The position numbers and the translations under genes were made by a program. The notes under the pieces were generated by a model, which saw only the letters and a list, made by a program, of their open reading frames with translations, ran no database searches and was not told the DNA's origin. 6,883 bases of DNA from Candidatus Hydrogenedentota bacterium (GTDB lineage: Bacteria; Hydrogenedentota; Hydrogenedentia; Hydrogenedentales; SLHB01), in assembly GCA_007118235.1 (NCBI GenBank), contig SKRY01000287.1, positions 1-6,883 of the forward strand, given 5' to 3'. This document shows, piece after piece, positions 1 to 6,022 of this stretch; the stretch's first letter is position 1, and each line of letters starts with the position of its first letter.

Positions 1-945
1 CACGACGGCTCCTTCCTGCGGCTTCATCCCACGATCAGCGTCGTGACCAACATTGACGCCGAGCATCTCGAATACTACGGCACCCTGGACAATATCAAGC
101 GGGCCTTTACCAAGTTCTGCAATATGCCGCCCTTCTATGGTCAGGCCATTGTGTGCCATGACGATCCCAACGTCCGGACCATCCTCCCGGAGATCGAAAG
201 TGTGTGCCTCACGTATGGCCTGGAGGAGGATGCGTCGCTACACGCCAGCAACGTCCGCATGATCCGTGAAGAAGGACAAGGGAGCGCGGACCGGCGTCAC
301 GCGCCCAACCTTTACACGGAGTTCGATGTCACCAGCCACGACGATCGCTTCCGGGTGACGGGCCGGCTGGGCTCCATCCGCATGCAGGCCATGGGCGAGC
401 ACAATGTGCGCAACGCGTTGGCGGCCTGCGCCGTGGGCCTTTGTCTAGGGATGCGGTTCTCCCTTATTAGCGAAGGCCTTGAGTTGTACGACGGGGTGCG
501 CCGGCGTTTGCAAGTGTGTGGCGAGCACAACGGCGTATTGGTGCTCGAGGATTACGCCCATCATCCCACGGAGATCCGCACGACGTTGGAGGCGGTGCGC
601 TGGCTTGAGCCGCGCCGCATCATGGCGGTGTTCCAGCCGCATCTCTACAGCCGCACGCGCCACTTATACAGGGAATTCGCCGAGGCATTGCGCGGCGTGG
701 ACCGGTGCATCGTCACGTCGATCTATCCCGCGCGGGAGGAGCCCTTGCCGGGGGTGGACAGCGGTCTCATCGTGGACGCGGCGCGCGCCAATGGAACGGC
801 GCTGGTGGAGCTTGTCAATGACATGCATGACGCGCCGGGGATGCTCGCGCCGGTCCTGGAGCCCGGCGATTTGGTCCTCATATTGGGCGCGGGCAACATC
901 AATCAGATTGCGGAACCCTTGCTGGAGGCCTTGCGTGAACGATGA
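1..945 (+). CDS. murC: UDP-N-acetylmuramate--L-alanine ligase MurC, 3' part (5' end outside window)
   Basis: MurC is the cytoplasmic ATP-dependent ligase that adds L-alanine to UDP-N-acetylmuramic acid, the first step in building the peptidoglycan stem peptide. The frame is open from base 1, so the gene enters the window already in progress; the GTG at 43 lies inside a conserved stretch (VVTNIDAEHLEYY) and is not a start. About 314 codons remain. The N-terminal UDP-binding domain and the ATP P-loop lie outside the window. Family motifs, numbered from the first codon here, are GEHNVRNALAA (132-142), EDYAHHPTEI (183-192), FQPHLYSRT (211-219) and GAGNI (296-300), covering the central ATPase and C-terminal ligase domains. 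The stop TGA overlaps the ftsQ start, which implies one transcript and translational coupling. The protein ends normally for a stand-alone MurC, with no fused Ddl domain. Identification is firm; only the start is unseen. Confidence 0.95.
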   Translation, partial: HDGSFLRLHPTISVVTNIDAEHLEYYGTLDNIKRAFTKFCNMPPFYGQAIVCHDDPNVRTILPEIESVCLTYGLEEDASLHASNVRMIREEGQGSADRRHAPNLYTEFDVTSHDDRFRVTGRLGSIRMQAMGEHNVRNALAACAVGLCLGMRFSLISEGLELYDGVRRRLQVCGEHNGVLVLEDYAHHPTEIRTTLEAVRWLEPRRIMAVFQPHLYSRTRHLYREFAEALRGVDRCIVTSIYPAREEPLPGVDSGLIVDAARANGTALVELVNDMHDAPGMLAPVLEPGDLVLILGAGNINQIAEPLLEALRER

Positions 946-1742
946 TGCATTACAGCGTTCCCTTCCGAGGCGTGCTGGACGCCACGATCCAGCGGCGGGG
1001 GCTGGCGGCTTCGAGTCTGCTCTTTGGTCTGCTGCAGATTGCGTTGTGCGCGGGGTTTATCATTATGCTGGTGTGCCTGTTCCTTTATTTCGTGGAGGAA
1101 TCGACGTACTTCCGGGTGAGCGACATACAAATCAGCGGGACCCGCGGTTTGGATGTGGAACAAATAGAGCGGCGGGCGGGCGTGGCGCTGGGAGATAACA
1201 TGAGGGGACTCGACGTGGCCGAGGCCGAGGCGCGGCTTAACGCAATGCCGCGGGTCCGGCAAAGCGAGGTGATCCGGCACTTTCCCAACCTCGTAACCAT
1301 AGATATTGAAGAGCGGATTCCCATAGCCGGAGTGCAAATGCCGAACTCGATAGCGGAAATCGACAGCGAGGGTGTGGTGGTGCGGGAACTCAAGCCCCAC
1401 GAACTGCATGTGGGGCCGCTTATCAGCGCGGAGCCGGGACAATGGATCGCGGCGGTGGGGGAACGGATTGAATCGGCGAGGCTCCAGGCGGGGCTCGATG
1501 TGTGGCGCAGTTTCGCGGCCACCGCCTTGGCCGCCGAAATGACCGTAAGCGAAATCTGGGTCAGGGAGGTAAACGATATTCGGATGTTCTGTGACGAATT
1601 ACCGTTCGAGATTCGTTGGGGCCGGGGGGATTTTGAAACGCAAGCCCGCCGCTTGGCCGCGCTGTGGAAGGAACGGGGCGGCGAACTGGATTGTGAATAC
1701 TATCTCGACCTGCGGTGGGGCAAGGACGTAGCCTGTTGGTGA
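942..1742 (+). CDS. ftsQ: cell division protein FtsQ/DivIB
   Basis: This is a bitopic inner-membrane divisome protein of the FtsQ/DivIB family, which links early Z-ring proteins to the septal synthesis machinery through FtsB and FtsL. The 266-residue protein has a short cytoplasmic tail (1-25), one hydrophobic segment (about 26-50), and then a POTRA-like region (about 56-125) with the typical FRVSDIQISGTRGLDVEQI start and a FPNLVTIDIEERIPIA end. The C-terminal EYYLDLRWGKDVACW resembles the last strand of the FtsQ beta domain. Two ATGs in tandem (942 and 945) are possible starts. The first overlaps the murC stop as ATGA, with GGAGG at 924-928 upstream. The length is normal. Sequence conservation in this family is low, so the call rests on topology, the POTRA pattern and the position between murC and ftsZ. 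ftsA, which usually follows, is missing. Confidence 0.9.
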   Translation: MMHYSVPFRGVLDATIQRRGLAASSLLFGLLQIALCAGFIIMLVCLFLYFVEESTYFRVSDIQISGTRGLDVEQIERRAGVALGDNMRGLDVAEAEARLNAMPRVRQSEVIRHFPNLVTIDIEERIPIAGVQMPNSIAEIDSEGVVVRELKPHELHVGPLISAEPGQWIAAVGERIESARLQAGLDVWRSFAATALAAEMTVSEIWVREVNDIRMFCDELPFEIRWGRGDFETQARRLAALWKERGGELDCEYYLDLRWGKDVACW

Positions 1743-1746
1743 CCAC

Positions 1747-1765
1747 AGCGCGGGTGTTCCGCGCT
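1747..1765 (+). promoter_or_regulatory. short GC-rich hairpin in the ftsQ-ftsZ gap
   Basis: AGCGCGG (1747-1753) pairs perfectly with CCGCGCT (1759-1765) around a 5-base loop. It sits four bases after the ftsQ stop and ends 16 bases before the ftsZ ribosome binding site. No T-run follows, so it is not an ordinary intrinsic terminator. It could stabilise the ftsZ end of the mRNA or tune expression between the two genes. The structure is seen in the sequence; the role is inferred. Confidence 0.45.
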
Positions 1766-1781
1766 TGAACAAGTTTATGGA

Positions 1782-1789
1782 AAGGTGGT
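1782..1789 (+). promoter_or_regulatory. ribosome binding site that sets the ftsZ start
   Basis: AAGGTGGT differs from the ideal AAGGAGGT at one base and lies five bases before ATG 1795. It decides between three in-frame starts: TTG 1765, ATG 1777 and ATG 1795. TTG 1765 falls on the last base of the hairpin and has no comparable site, and ATG 1777 lies upstream of this site, so ATG 1795 is preferred. Confidence 0.75.
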
Positions 1790-1794
1790 GCAGC

Positions 1795-3450
1795 ATGGAC
1801 GAATCGGTTGACAACGCGAACGTGGAAAATGAGGGAGCCAAGAACGGCGTGGTGAGAGCGGATGAAGGAGGGTTGCGCTCGTTCGCTGAGCAGGCCGTAA
1901 TCAAGGTCTGCGGCATTGGAGGCGGCGGAGGAAATGCGGTTGATCGAATGATTCATGAAGGTCTCCAGGATGCGGAGTTCATCGTAATCAATACGGATGC
2001 GCAAGCTCTGAAGCGATCGCCAGCCGCGATTCGGCTTCAGATCGGCGCCGAAATCACCGGCGGACTTGGTTCGGGCGCGGATCCCGAAATTGGCCGGCAA
2101 TCGGCTCTGGAGGACAGGGAGCGCATCGCCGAGGTGCTCGAAGGGGCTGACATGGTCTTCTTGACGGCGGGCCTTGGCGGCGGAACCGGCACCGGCGCCG
2201 CGCCCATCGTGGCCGAAGTCGCCCGGGAGAGCAAGGCGCTGACCGTGGCCATCGTCACGCTGCCGTTCGACTTTGAAGGCCCAAAACGGCAGAAGAACGC
2301 GTACGCGGGGCTTGCCGCTCTCGAGGAACATGTGGATACGCTCATCGTGGTGCCCAATGACCGGGTGATAGAGTATAGCCCGGAGGACATGAAGATCGCG
2401 GACGCGTTCCGTCAGGCGGACGAAGTCTTGCACAACGGGGTGCAAAGCATCACCGAACTCATCCAGTTGCCCGGAAGAATCAACGCGGATTTCGCCGATG
2501 TGCGCACGGTAATGCGTGCGCGGGGACGCGCCCTGATAGGCATCGGTATTGGAAGACGCGAAGAGCCGCGCGATGGGGACGGGGGAGAACCCAGCCAACG
2601 CAAAGGCTCCGATAGGGCCATCGTGGCGGCGAGAGCGGCCATTGACTGTCCTCTGCTTGAGCAGTCCGATATTACGGGCGCAACGGAAGTATTGGTGAAT
2701 ATCATTGGCGGACAAGACATGGGCATACACGAGGTAAACAAGGCCGTGAGCACCGTGCGGAACGCCGCGCACCCCGAGGCGAATGTCATCTGGGGAGCCG
2801 TGTTCGACGATGACGAACAGCCGGAATTGCGGGTGACCGTCATTGCCGCTGGATTCGAGGACATTGAGGAACCCGCGGAACCAGAGGAGGCTAGCGCCAC
2901 GCAGGCGGCCTTCTCCACGGGACCGGAAGCGGAAAAGGAAGTCTCGAAAGAGTACGTGTTCACCCTGGAGGAGGTCCAACTCTCCGGTGAACCGCCGCAA
3001 GCCGAGGAGACCACCGAGGTTTTCGTGGGCGCCGGGGTAGGAGATTCCTCAACAGAGCAACAGGAGCTTGATATAAGAGAACCGGCATTCCGGCGCCACC
3101 GCAAGAGCCCGGTTCAAGGCCGGAAGGAGGCAGCGGCGCCTCCCGCGAATCGGCCCCGGAAGACGGAAACAGCGGCGCATGAGCCGCACCACGCCCCGAG
3201 CGAAAACGCCGGGGAGCAAGTGGGAAGCCTTCGCGCCCGGCGGGAAGAGCCGGCGGAGCGCCGTGTGCGGGACAGCGCCCAAAACGGAGCACAAGCCGAA
3301 CCTCCCCGGCGCCAGCAGCACAAAGCAAACGAAGAACCCGGGCAAACCGAGCTGGAGCAACAATCGGCCGAACCCAAGAGGGTAACGAAACGGATGGCCG
3401 GTTTCATGGCTAACCGGGCCAGCCGCCGCAAGCCTCGGGACGCCGAGTAA
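1795..3450 (+). CDS. ftsZ: cell division GTPase FtsZ with loop insertion and long atypical C-terminal tail
   Basis: FtsZ is the tubulin-like GTPase that assembles into the cytoplasmic Z-ring. The protein has 551 residues from ATG 1795, long for a family usually nearer 350-450. The core spans about 35-354: VIKVCGIGGGGGNAVDRMI is the N-terminal nucleotide-binding strand and loop, GGGTGTG (128-134) is the tubulin signature, and NADFADV (230-236) is the T7 synergy loop with both acidic residues (D232, D235) kept but Ala for the usual Leu. About 16 extra residues (254-269) sit between strand S7 (ALIGIGIG) and helix H9 (DRAIVAARAAI). Residues 355-551 form a polar, probably disordered tail rich in E, A, P, R and Q. 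It contains LDIREPAFRRHRK (425-437), like the usual C-terminal FtsA/ZipA-binding peptide but far from the end, and it finishes with a basic segment (528-548). The gene is last in its operon and is followed by a strong terminator. Confidence 0.97.
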   Translation: MDESVDNANVENEGAKNGVVRADEGGLRSFAEQAVIKVCGIGGGGGNAVDRMIHEGLQDAEFIVINTDAQALKRSPAAIRLQIGAEITGGLGSGADPEIGRQSALEDRERIAEVLEGADMVFLTAGLGGGTGTGAAPIVAEVARESKALTVAIVTLPFDFEGPKRQKNAYAGLAALEEHVDTLIVVPNDRVIEYSPEDMKIADAFRQADEVLHNGVQSITELIQLPGRINADFADVRTVMRARGRALIGIGIGRREEPRDGDGGEPSQRKGSDRAIVAARAAIDCPLLEQSDITGATEVLVNIIGGQDMGIHEVNKAVSTVRNAAHPEANVIWGAVFDDDEQPELRVTVIAAGFEDIEEPAEPEEASATQAAFSTGPEAEKEVSKEYVFTLEEVQLSGEPPQAEETTEVFVGAGVGDSSTEQQELDIREPAFRRHRKSPVQGRKEAAAPPANRPRKTETAAHEPHHAPSENAGEQVGSLRARREEPAERRVRDSAQNGAQAEPPRRQQHKANEEPGQTELEQQSAEPKRVTKRMAGFMANRASRRKPRDAE

Positions 3451-3497
3451 TTGAGGAGTTGCGCGCACGTGTCACGTTGACGGCGCATTTAGGGATT

Positions 3498-3544
3498 ATC
3501 CCCTTGGCCTCCCGTAACATGAGGAGGCCAAGGGGATTCTTTTT
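3498..3544 (+). terminator. rho-independent terminator after ftsZ
   Basis: A perfect 15-base-pair stem (3498-3512 with 3523-3537) has a 10-base loop (CGTAACATGA) and is followed at once by TTCTTTTT. It begins 47 bases after the ftsZ stop and ends the murC-ftsQ-ftsZ transcript. The - strand side of the stem has no T-run, so it should act mainly on + strand transcripts. Confidence 0.93.
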
Positions 3545-3573
3545 CGCCAGAGTGTGTTGGCGATTCGCACCAG

Positions 3574-3584
3574 CAACTACAGGA
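3574..3584 (+). repeat. 11-base direct repeat, left copy
   Basis: CAACTACAGGA is identical to 3951-3961. The two copies bracket the truncated catalase fragment, and this copy's last three bases coincide with the start of the 323-base duplication. It may be a target duplication, junction microhomology, or chance. Confidence 0.35.
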
Positions 3585-3904
3585 GCATCGCGCGCCGCGC
3601 GCTGAAGCTATCAGCCGCCTTTCACGCCTTTGGCGATGCGGTCGCCAATTTCTTTGTCAATGTTGCGCCAGTATTCCAATGCGCGCTCTAGGACGGGTTC
3701 CGTTACGCCCTTCTTGAGGTGTCCGACAACGTTGGACACCAGCCGGTCACGCGCCGCATCGTCCATGACCTCACGCACCAACGTACCGGCCTGTCCCCAG
3801 TCGTCATCGTCCTTGCGCGGGGTGTAGGCGGCGCGGATGAACTCCCCGCTCGCCCCCCAGACCTCCGTCTGCGGAAAACGCGCGGCGTCAGCTTCCGGGC
3901 CGCC
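3582..3904 (-). repeat. 323-base direct repeat of the catalase 3' end, copy A
   Basis: This segment matches 5700-6022 in the same orientation with 13 mismatches and no gaps (about 96% identity by my base-by-base reading). It covers the last 97 catalase codons, the stop, and 29 bases beyond it. Similarity stops sharply at both edges. Together with copy B it encloses the AI-2E-family gene. Confidence 0.95.
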
Positions 3905-3943
3905 GGCCGCCCTGCGCGGTGGCATCACATACAGGCGGCTCAT
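3611..3943 (-). pseudogene. truncated catalase, C-terminal fragment only
   Basis: Only the last 97 residues of a clade-3 catalase are present (GGPEADAARF to KGVKGG, coding bases 3904 to 3611), joined at a sharp break to unrelated sequence. An ATG at 3943 would give a 110-residue peptide with 13 foreign residues (MSRLYVMPPRRAA) in front, but no good ribosome binding site is visible before it. The haem-binding tyrosine, the distal pocket and the whole beta barrel are missing, so it cannot be a catalase. It differs from the intact copy at 10 of 294 bases, and only two differences change residues (Thr for Ala in FPQxEV, Val for Ala in SNVxGHL). It has no stop or frameshift, so truncation is probably recent. 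It converges on the ftsZ terminator. Confidence 0.88.
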
Positions 3944-4191
3944 TGGCTATCAACTACAGGACACACGGGCACCCAGGTTCCACATCAAATTCGCCGGTCC
4001 GTGGTCCAAAAGTGGGAGTAGGTGCAGAGGCGCCGCACAGCGCATGGCGTTTCCGCCTCCAATACCCGTAGTGGCGTCATTGCTCGGAATCGGGTGACGG
4101 CTTCCTTCGGATTAGGATGGCGCAATCGCCGGAATAGGCATTCCAAAACAATACAAGACACCATGCCCGACAACGACACCGATTTAGACAC
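3944..4191. other. gap without a recognised gene between the catalase fragment and the AI-2E-family gene
   Basis: This stretch holds the right copy of the 11-base direct repeat near its left end and the trailer of the - strand membrane protein gene at its right end. Short open frames exist on both strands, but none resembles a known family or has a clear ribosome binding site. I found no convincing terminator hairpin after the membrane protein gene. Confidence 0.5.
3951..3961 (+). repeat. 11-base direct repeat, right copy
   Basis: CAACTACAGGA matches 3574-3584 exactly. The flanking bases differ on both sides. The spacing from the first copy is 377 bases, enclosing the truncated catalase and 46 bases of unrelated sequence. 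Confidence 0.35.
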
Positions 4192-4194
4192 TTA

Positions 4195-5334
4195 TTACAC
4201 CACTTCGGCAATATACTTTTTCTTTAATAACCGCCAGAATACCACAACAAAGGCGGTTAAAGGAATAGCAAGCATCATACCGAGGATGCCACCGAGCGCG
4301 ACACCCCAGAAGAAGACCGCGAAGATGATGAGGGCCGGATGTAGACCCGTACGATTACGCATTATTCTCGGTGTGAGAATATAGCTTTCGATTGTCTGAA
4401 CCACACCGAATACGGCCAGCGCCAGCGCCACTGTCAAGATGCCTCCATCCTCGCAGAAATAGGCCAGCGGCAGTGCAACGCCGAGCCCCACGATGCTCCC
4501 CAGGTAGGGGATAATGTTGAGCAGCCCCAGTGTCATCCCGATAACAACACTATAAGGAAACCCAATCAGAGCAAACCCTATAACAAAAAGTACGCCCTGG
4601 GCCAAGGCGATGATGATCTGGCCACGGAAGAAGGTTAGGAGGATGCCGATGAACTGATCGAACAGGTAGATAACGTCTTCTCTGGTTTCCTCCTTCAGAA
4701 ACGGCAGAAATTCACCAATCTGCTTGGCTTCAAATGGTTTCGCCATGAGAAAGAAGGCTAAATAGAGGGGAAATACCGCCCAGCCAAACAATCCCGTCAC
4801 GGACTGAAACATCTGAGCAATGGGCTGCGACATGCGCTCCCACGAAACCCGGAGCACCGTGGCCGCCATTTCCCCGGGGTTATCCAGCAGGTTGGAAAAC
4901 TCGGACATCAGTCCGTACTTCTCCAGCAGTGCGGCAACTTGCGGCCAAAGAGACCGGCCCGACTCACGTATGGCATTGAACATGGATGGCAAGTCTTCGA
5001 ACAGCAGGAGCAATTGATTGATGGCAAAGACGGCGGCAAACCAGAGCGCGACTCCCAGCGGAATGAGCGCGGAAAGGAAAAACAGCGTCAGCCCCCCCGC
5101 CTGGGAGCCTCGGCAGACCTTGACCAGCCAGCTGTAATACGGCCGTAACAACATCGTCAGGATACCCGCAACCACGGGTGGCAACAATACATTGTGAAAA
5201 GCCCCAACAAAGCGCGCTATCCCCCACACGAGTGTAGTCAACACCGCCACCAAAACCAATACTGCTAGCAGCGTGATTGCGGCGGCAACGGTCGTACGTT
5301 GTCTTTGGCTCAGTTCGAGTTCCTTCAACATCAT
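4195..5334 (-). CDS. AI-2E family (PerM/UPF0118) membrane transporter
   Basis: This 379-residue polytopic inner-membrane protein belongs to the family named after the proposed E. coli AI-2 exporter TqsA. Members have also been linked to Na+/H+ exchange or have no known substrate, so its cargo cannot be named. Hydrophobic segments lie at about 17-40, 47-65, 82-107, 178-198, 230-258, 259-290, 296-315 and 332-369, with a large polar loop at about 110-177. Family signatures are RGQIIIALAQG (237-247), NIIPYLGSIVGL (273-284), ESYILTPRIM (316-325) and a glycine-rich GVALGGILGMMLAIPL near the end. Length is normal. The gene starts with tandem ATGs (5334, 5331) without a strong ribosome binding site and ends in tandem TAA codons. 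G+C is visibly lower than in the dcw genes, and the gene lies between the two catalase repeats, so it may be an acquired or duplicated segment. It is probably functional. Confidence 0.9.
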   Translation of the reverse strand: MMLKELELSQRQRTTVAAAITLLAVLVLVAVLTTLVWGIARFVGAFHNVLLPPVVAGILTMLLRPYYSWLVKVCRGSQAGGLTLFFLSALIPLGVALWFAAVFAINQLLLLFEDLPSMFNAIRESGRSLWPQVAALLEKYGLMSEFSNLLDNPGEMAATVLRVSWERMSQPIAQMFQSVTGLFGWAVFPLYLAFFLMAKPFEAKQIGEFLPFLKEETREDVIYLFDQFIGILLTFFRGQIIIALAQGVLFVIGFALIGFPYSVVIGMTLGLLNIIPYLGSIVGLGVALPLAYFCEDGGILTVALALAVFGVVQTIESYILTPRIMRNRTGLHPALIIFAVFFWGVALGGILGMMLAIPLTAFVVVFWRLLKKKYIAEVV

Positions 5335-5728
5335 ATCTTTCGGGTTAGTTTCTTATTAACGTCATCTTTATATGCCGAACAATGGTCATATGATTTCTTC
5401 ATGACACCTTTGGGCGGCGACATCGTGGTATAAAATCCCTGCGCGCATTCTCCCACAAAGCCGATATTCACAAAGCATCGAGCTGTTTTCGGCACGCATA
5501 TCCGGGGATTTTTCTGTATAACACCCCTCTGCTTCTTCTTCACAGATCGTCCACGGGCCCCAATCGCCGCTAGGCCCAACAGCCGAGTTGCAGGCGGCGT
5601 TGCTTCTTCGGAAACGCGCCTGAACCCGGCTGCTTGGGCCTATTCTATGACCTCCGCTTTAGGTCTATGGCGAATTTAACGCTCTGGAACGCACGGATCG
5701 GAACATCGGGCGCCGTGCGCTGAAGCTA
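5335..5728. other. gap between catalase and the AI-2E-family gene
   Basis: From right to left, this gap holds 29 bases shared with the flank of the truncated catalase (5700-5728), a strong imperfect hairpin (5571-5642), and an AT-rich stretch (about 5340-5400) next to the AI-2E-family start. The AT-rich stretch is the likely promoter area, with a TATAAA on the - strand at 5367-5372 but no good -35 partner. An unrecognised - strand frame is open from 5639 to a TGA at 5331-5333, which overlaps the next gene's ATG as ATGA. Its only upstream start is a TTG at 5579 inside the hairpin, so I do not call it a gene. Confidence 0.55.
5571..5642. repeat. long imperfect inverted repeat (72-base hairpin) downstream of catalase
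   Basis: The arms 5571-5603 and 5611-5642 can form about 28 pairs. There are runs of 9 (5571-5579 with 5634-5642), 6 (5580-5585 with 5627-5632), 3, 6 (5591-5596 with 5617-5622) and 4 pairs, interrupted by single-base bulges at 5633, 5590 and 5597 and one A/C mismatch. The loop contains TTCG. No T-run follows on either strand. It may act in 3'-end formation or stability of the catalase mRNA, or be a small repetitive (REP- or MITE-like) element. The structure is clear; the role is inferred. Confidence 0.75.
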
Positions 5729-6022
5729 TCAGCCGCCTTTTACGCCTTTGGCGATGCGGTCGCCAATTTCTTTGTCAATGTTGCGCCAGTATTCCAATGC
5801 GCGCTCTAGGACGGGTTCCGTTACGCCTTTCTTGAGGTGTCCGGCCACGTTGGACACCAGCCGGTCCCGCGCCGCATCGTCCATGACCTCACGCACCAAC
5901 GTACCGGCCTGTCCCCAGTCGTCGTCGTCTTTTCGCGGGGTGTAGGCGGCGCGGATGAACTCACCGCTCGCCCCCCAGACCTCCGCCTGCGGAAAACGCG
6001 CGGCGTCAGCTTCCGGGCCGCC
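5700..6022 (-). repeat. 323-base direct repeat of the catalase 3' end, copy B (within intact catalase)
   Basis: This is the partner of 3582-3904, offset by 2118 bases. It comprises the C-terminal 97 codons of the intact catalase plus 29 bases of 3' flank. The match ends at a Gly-Gly codon pair on one side and just short of the AT-richer gap on the other. Confidence 0.95.

Noticed and set aside
2552..2620. The +1 frame over the FtsZ insertion reads AMGTGENPANAK, faintly like the usual FtsZ TGEN motif, suggesting a double frameshift.
   Set aside because: The normal frame resumes with GSDRAIVAARAAI in register and has no stop, and the +1 frame does not match the family on either side of the short motif. 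A true in-frame insertion is simpler.
1561..3000. 479-codon open frame on the - strand across ftsQ and ftsZ.
   Set aside because: It lies opposite firmly identified ftsQ and ftsZ sequence and shows no protein family features.
3590..3602. GCGCGC-C-GCGCGC palindrome next to the truncated catalase, considered as an operator or terminator.
   Set aside because: It has a one-base loop, is simple GC alternation, has no T-run and is altered in the other copy.
4022..4384. 120-codon + strand frame overlapping the 3' end of the AI-2E-family gene.
   Set aside because: Much of it is antisense to that gene, and the rest is an unrecognised basic peptide without a start signal.
5646..5668. GACCT/AGGTC inverted repeat in the catalase trailer, considered as a regulator site.
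   Set aside because: There are only five paired bases and no gene start nearby that it could control.
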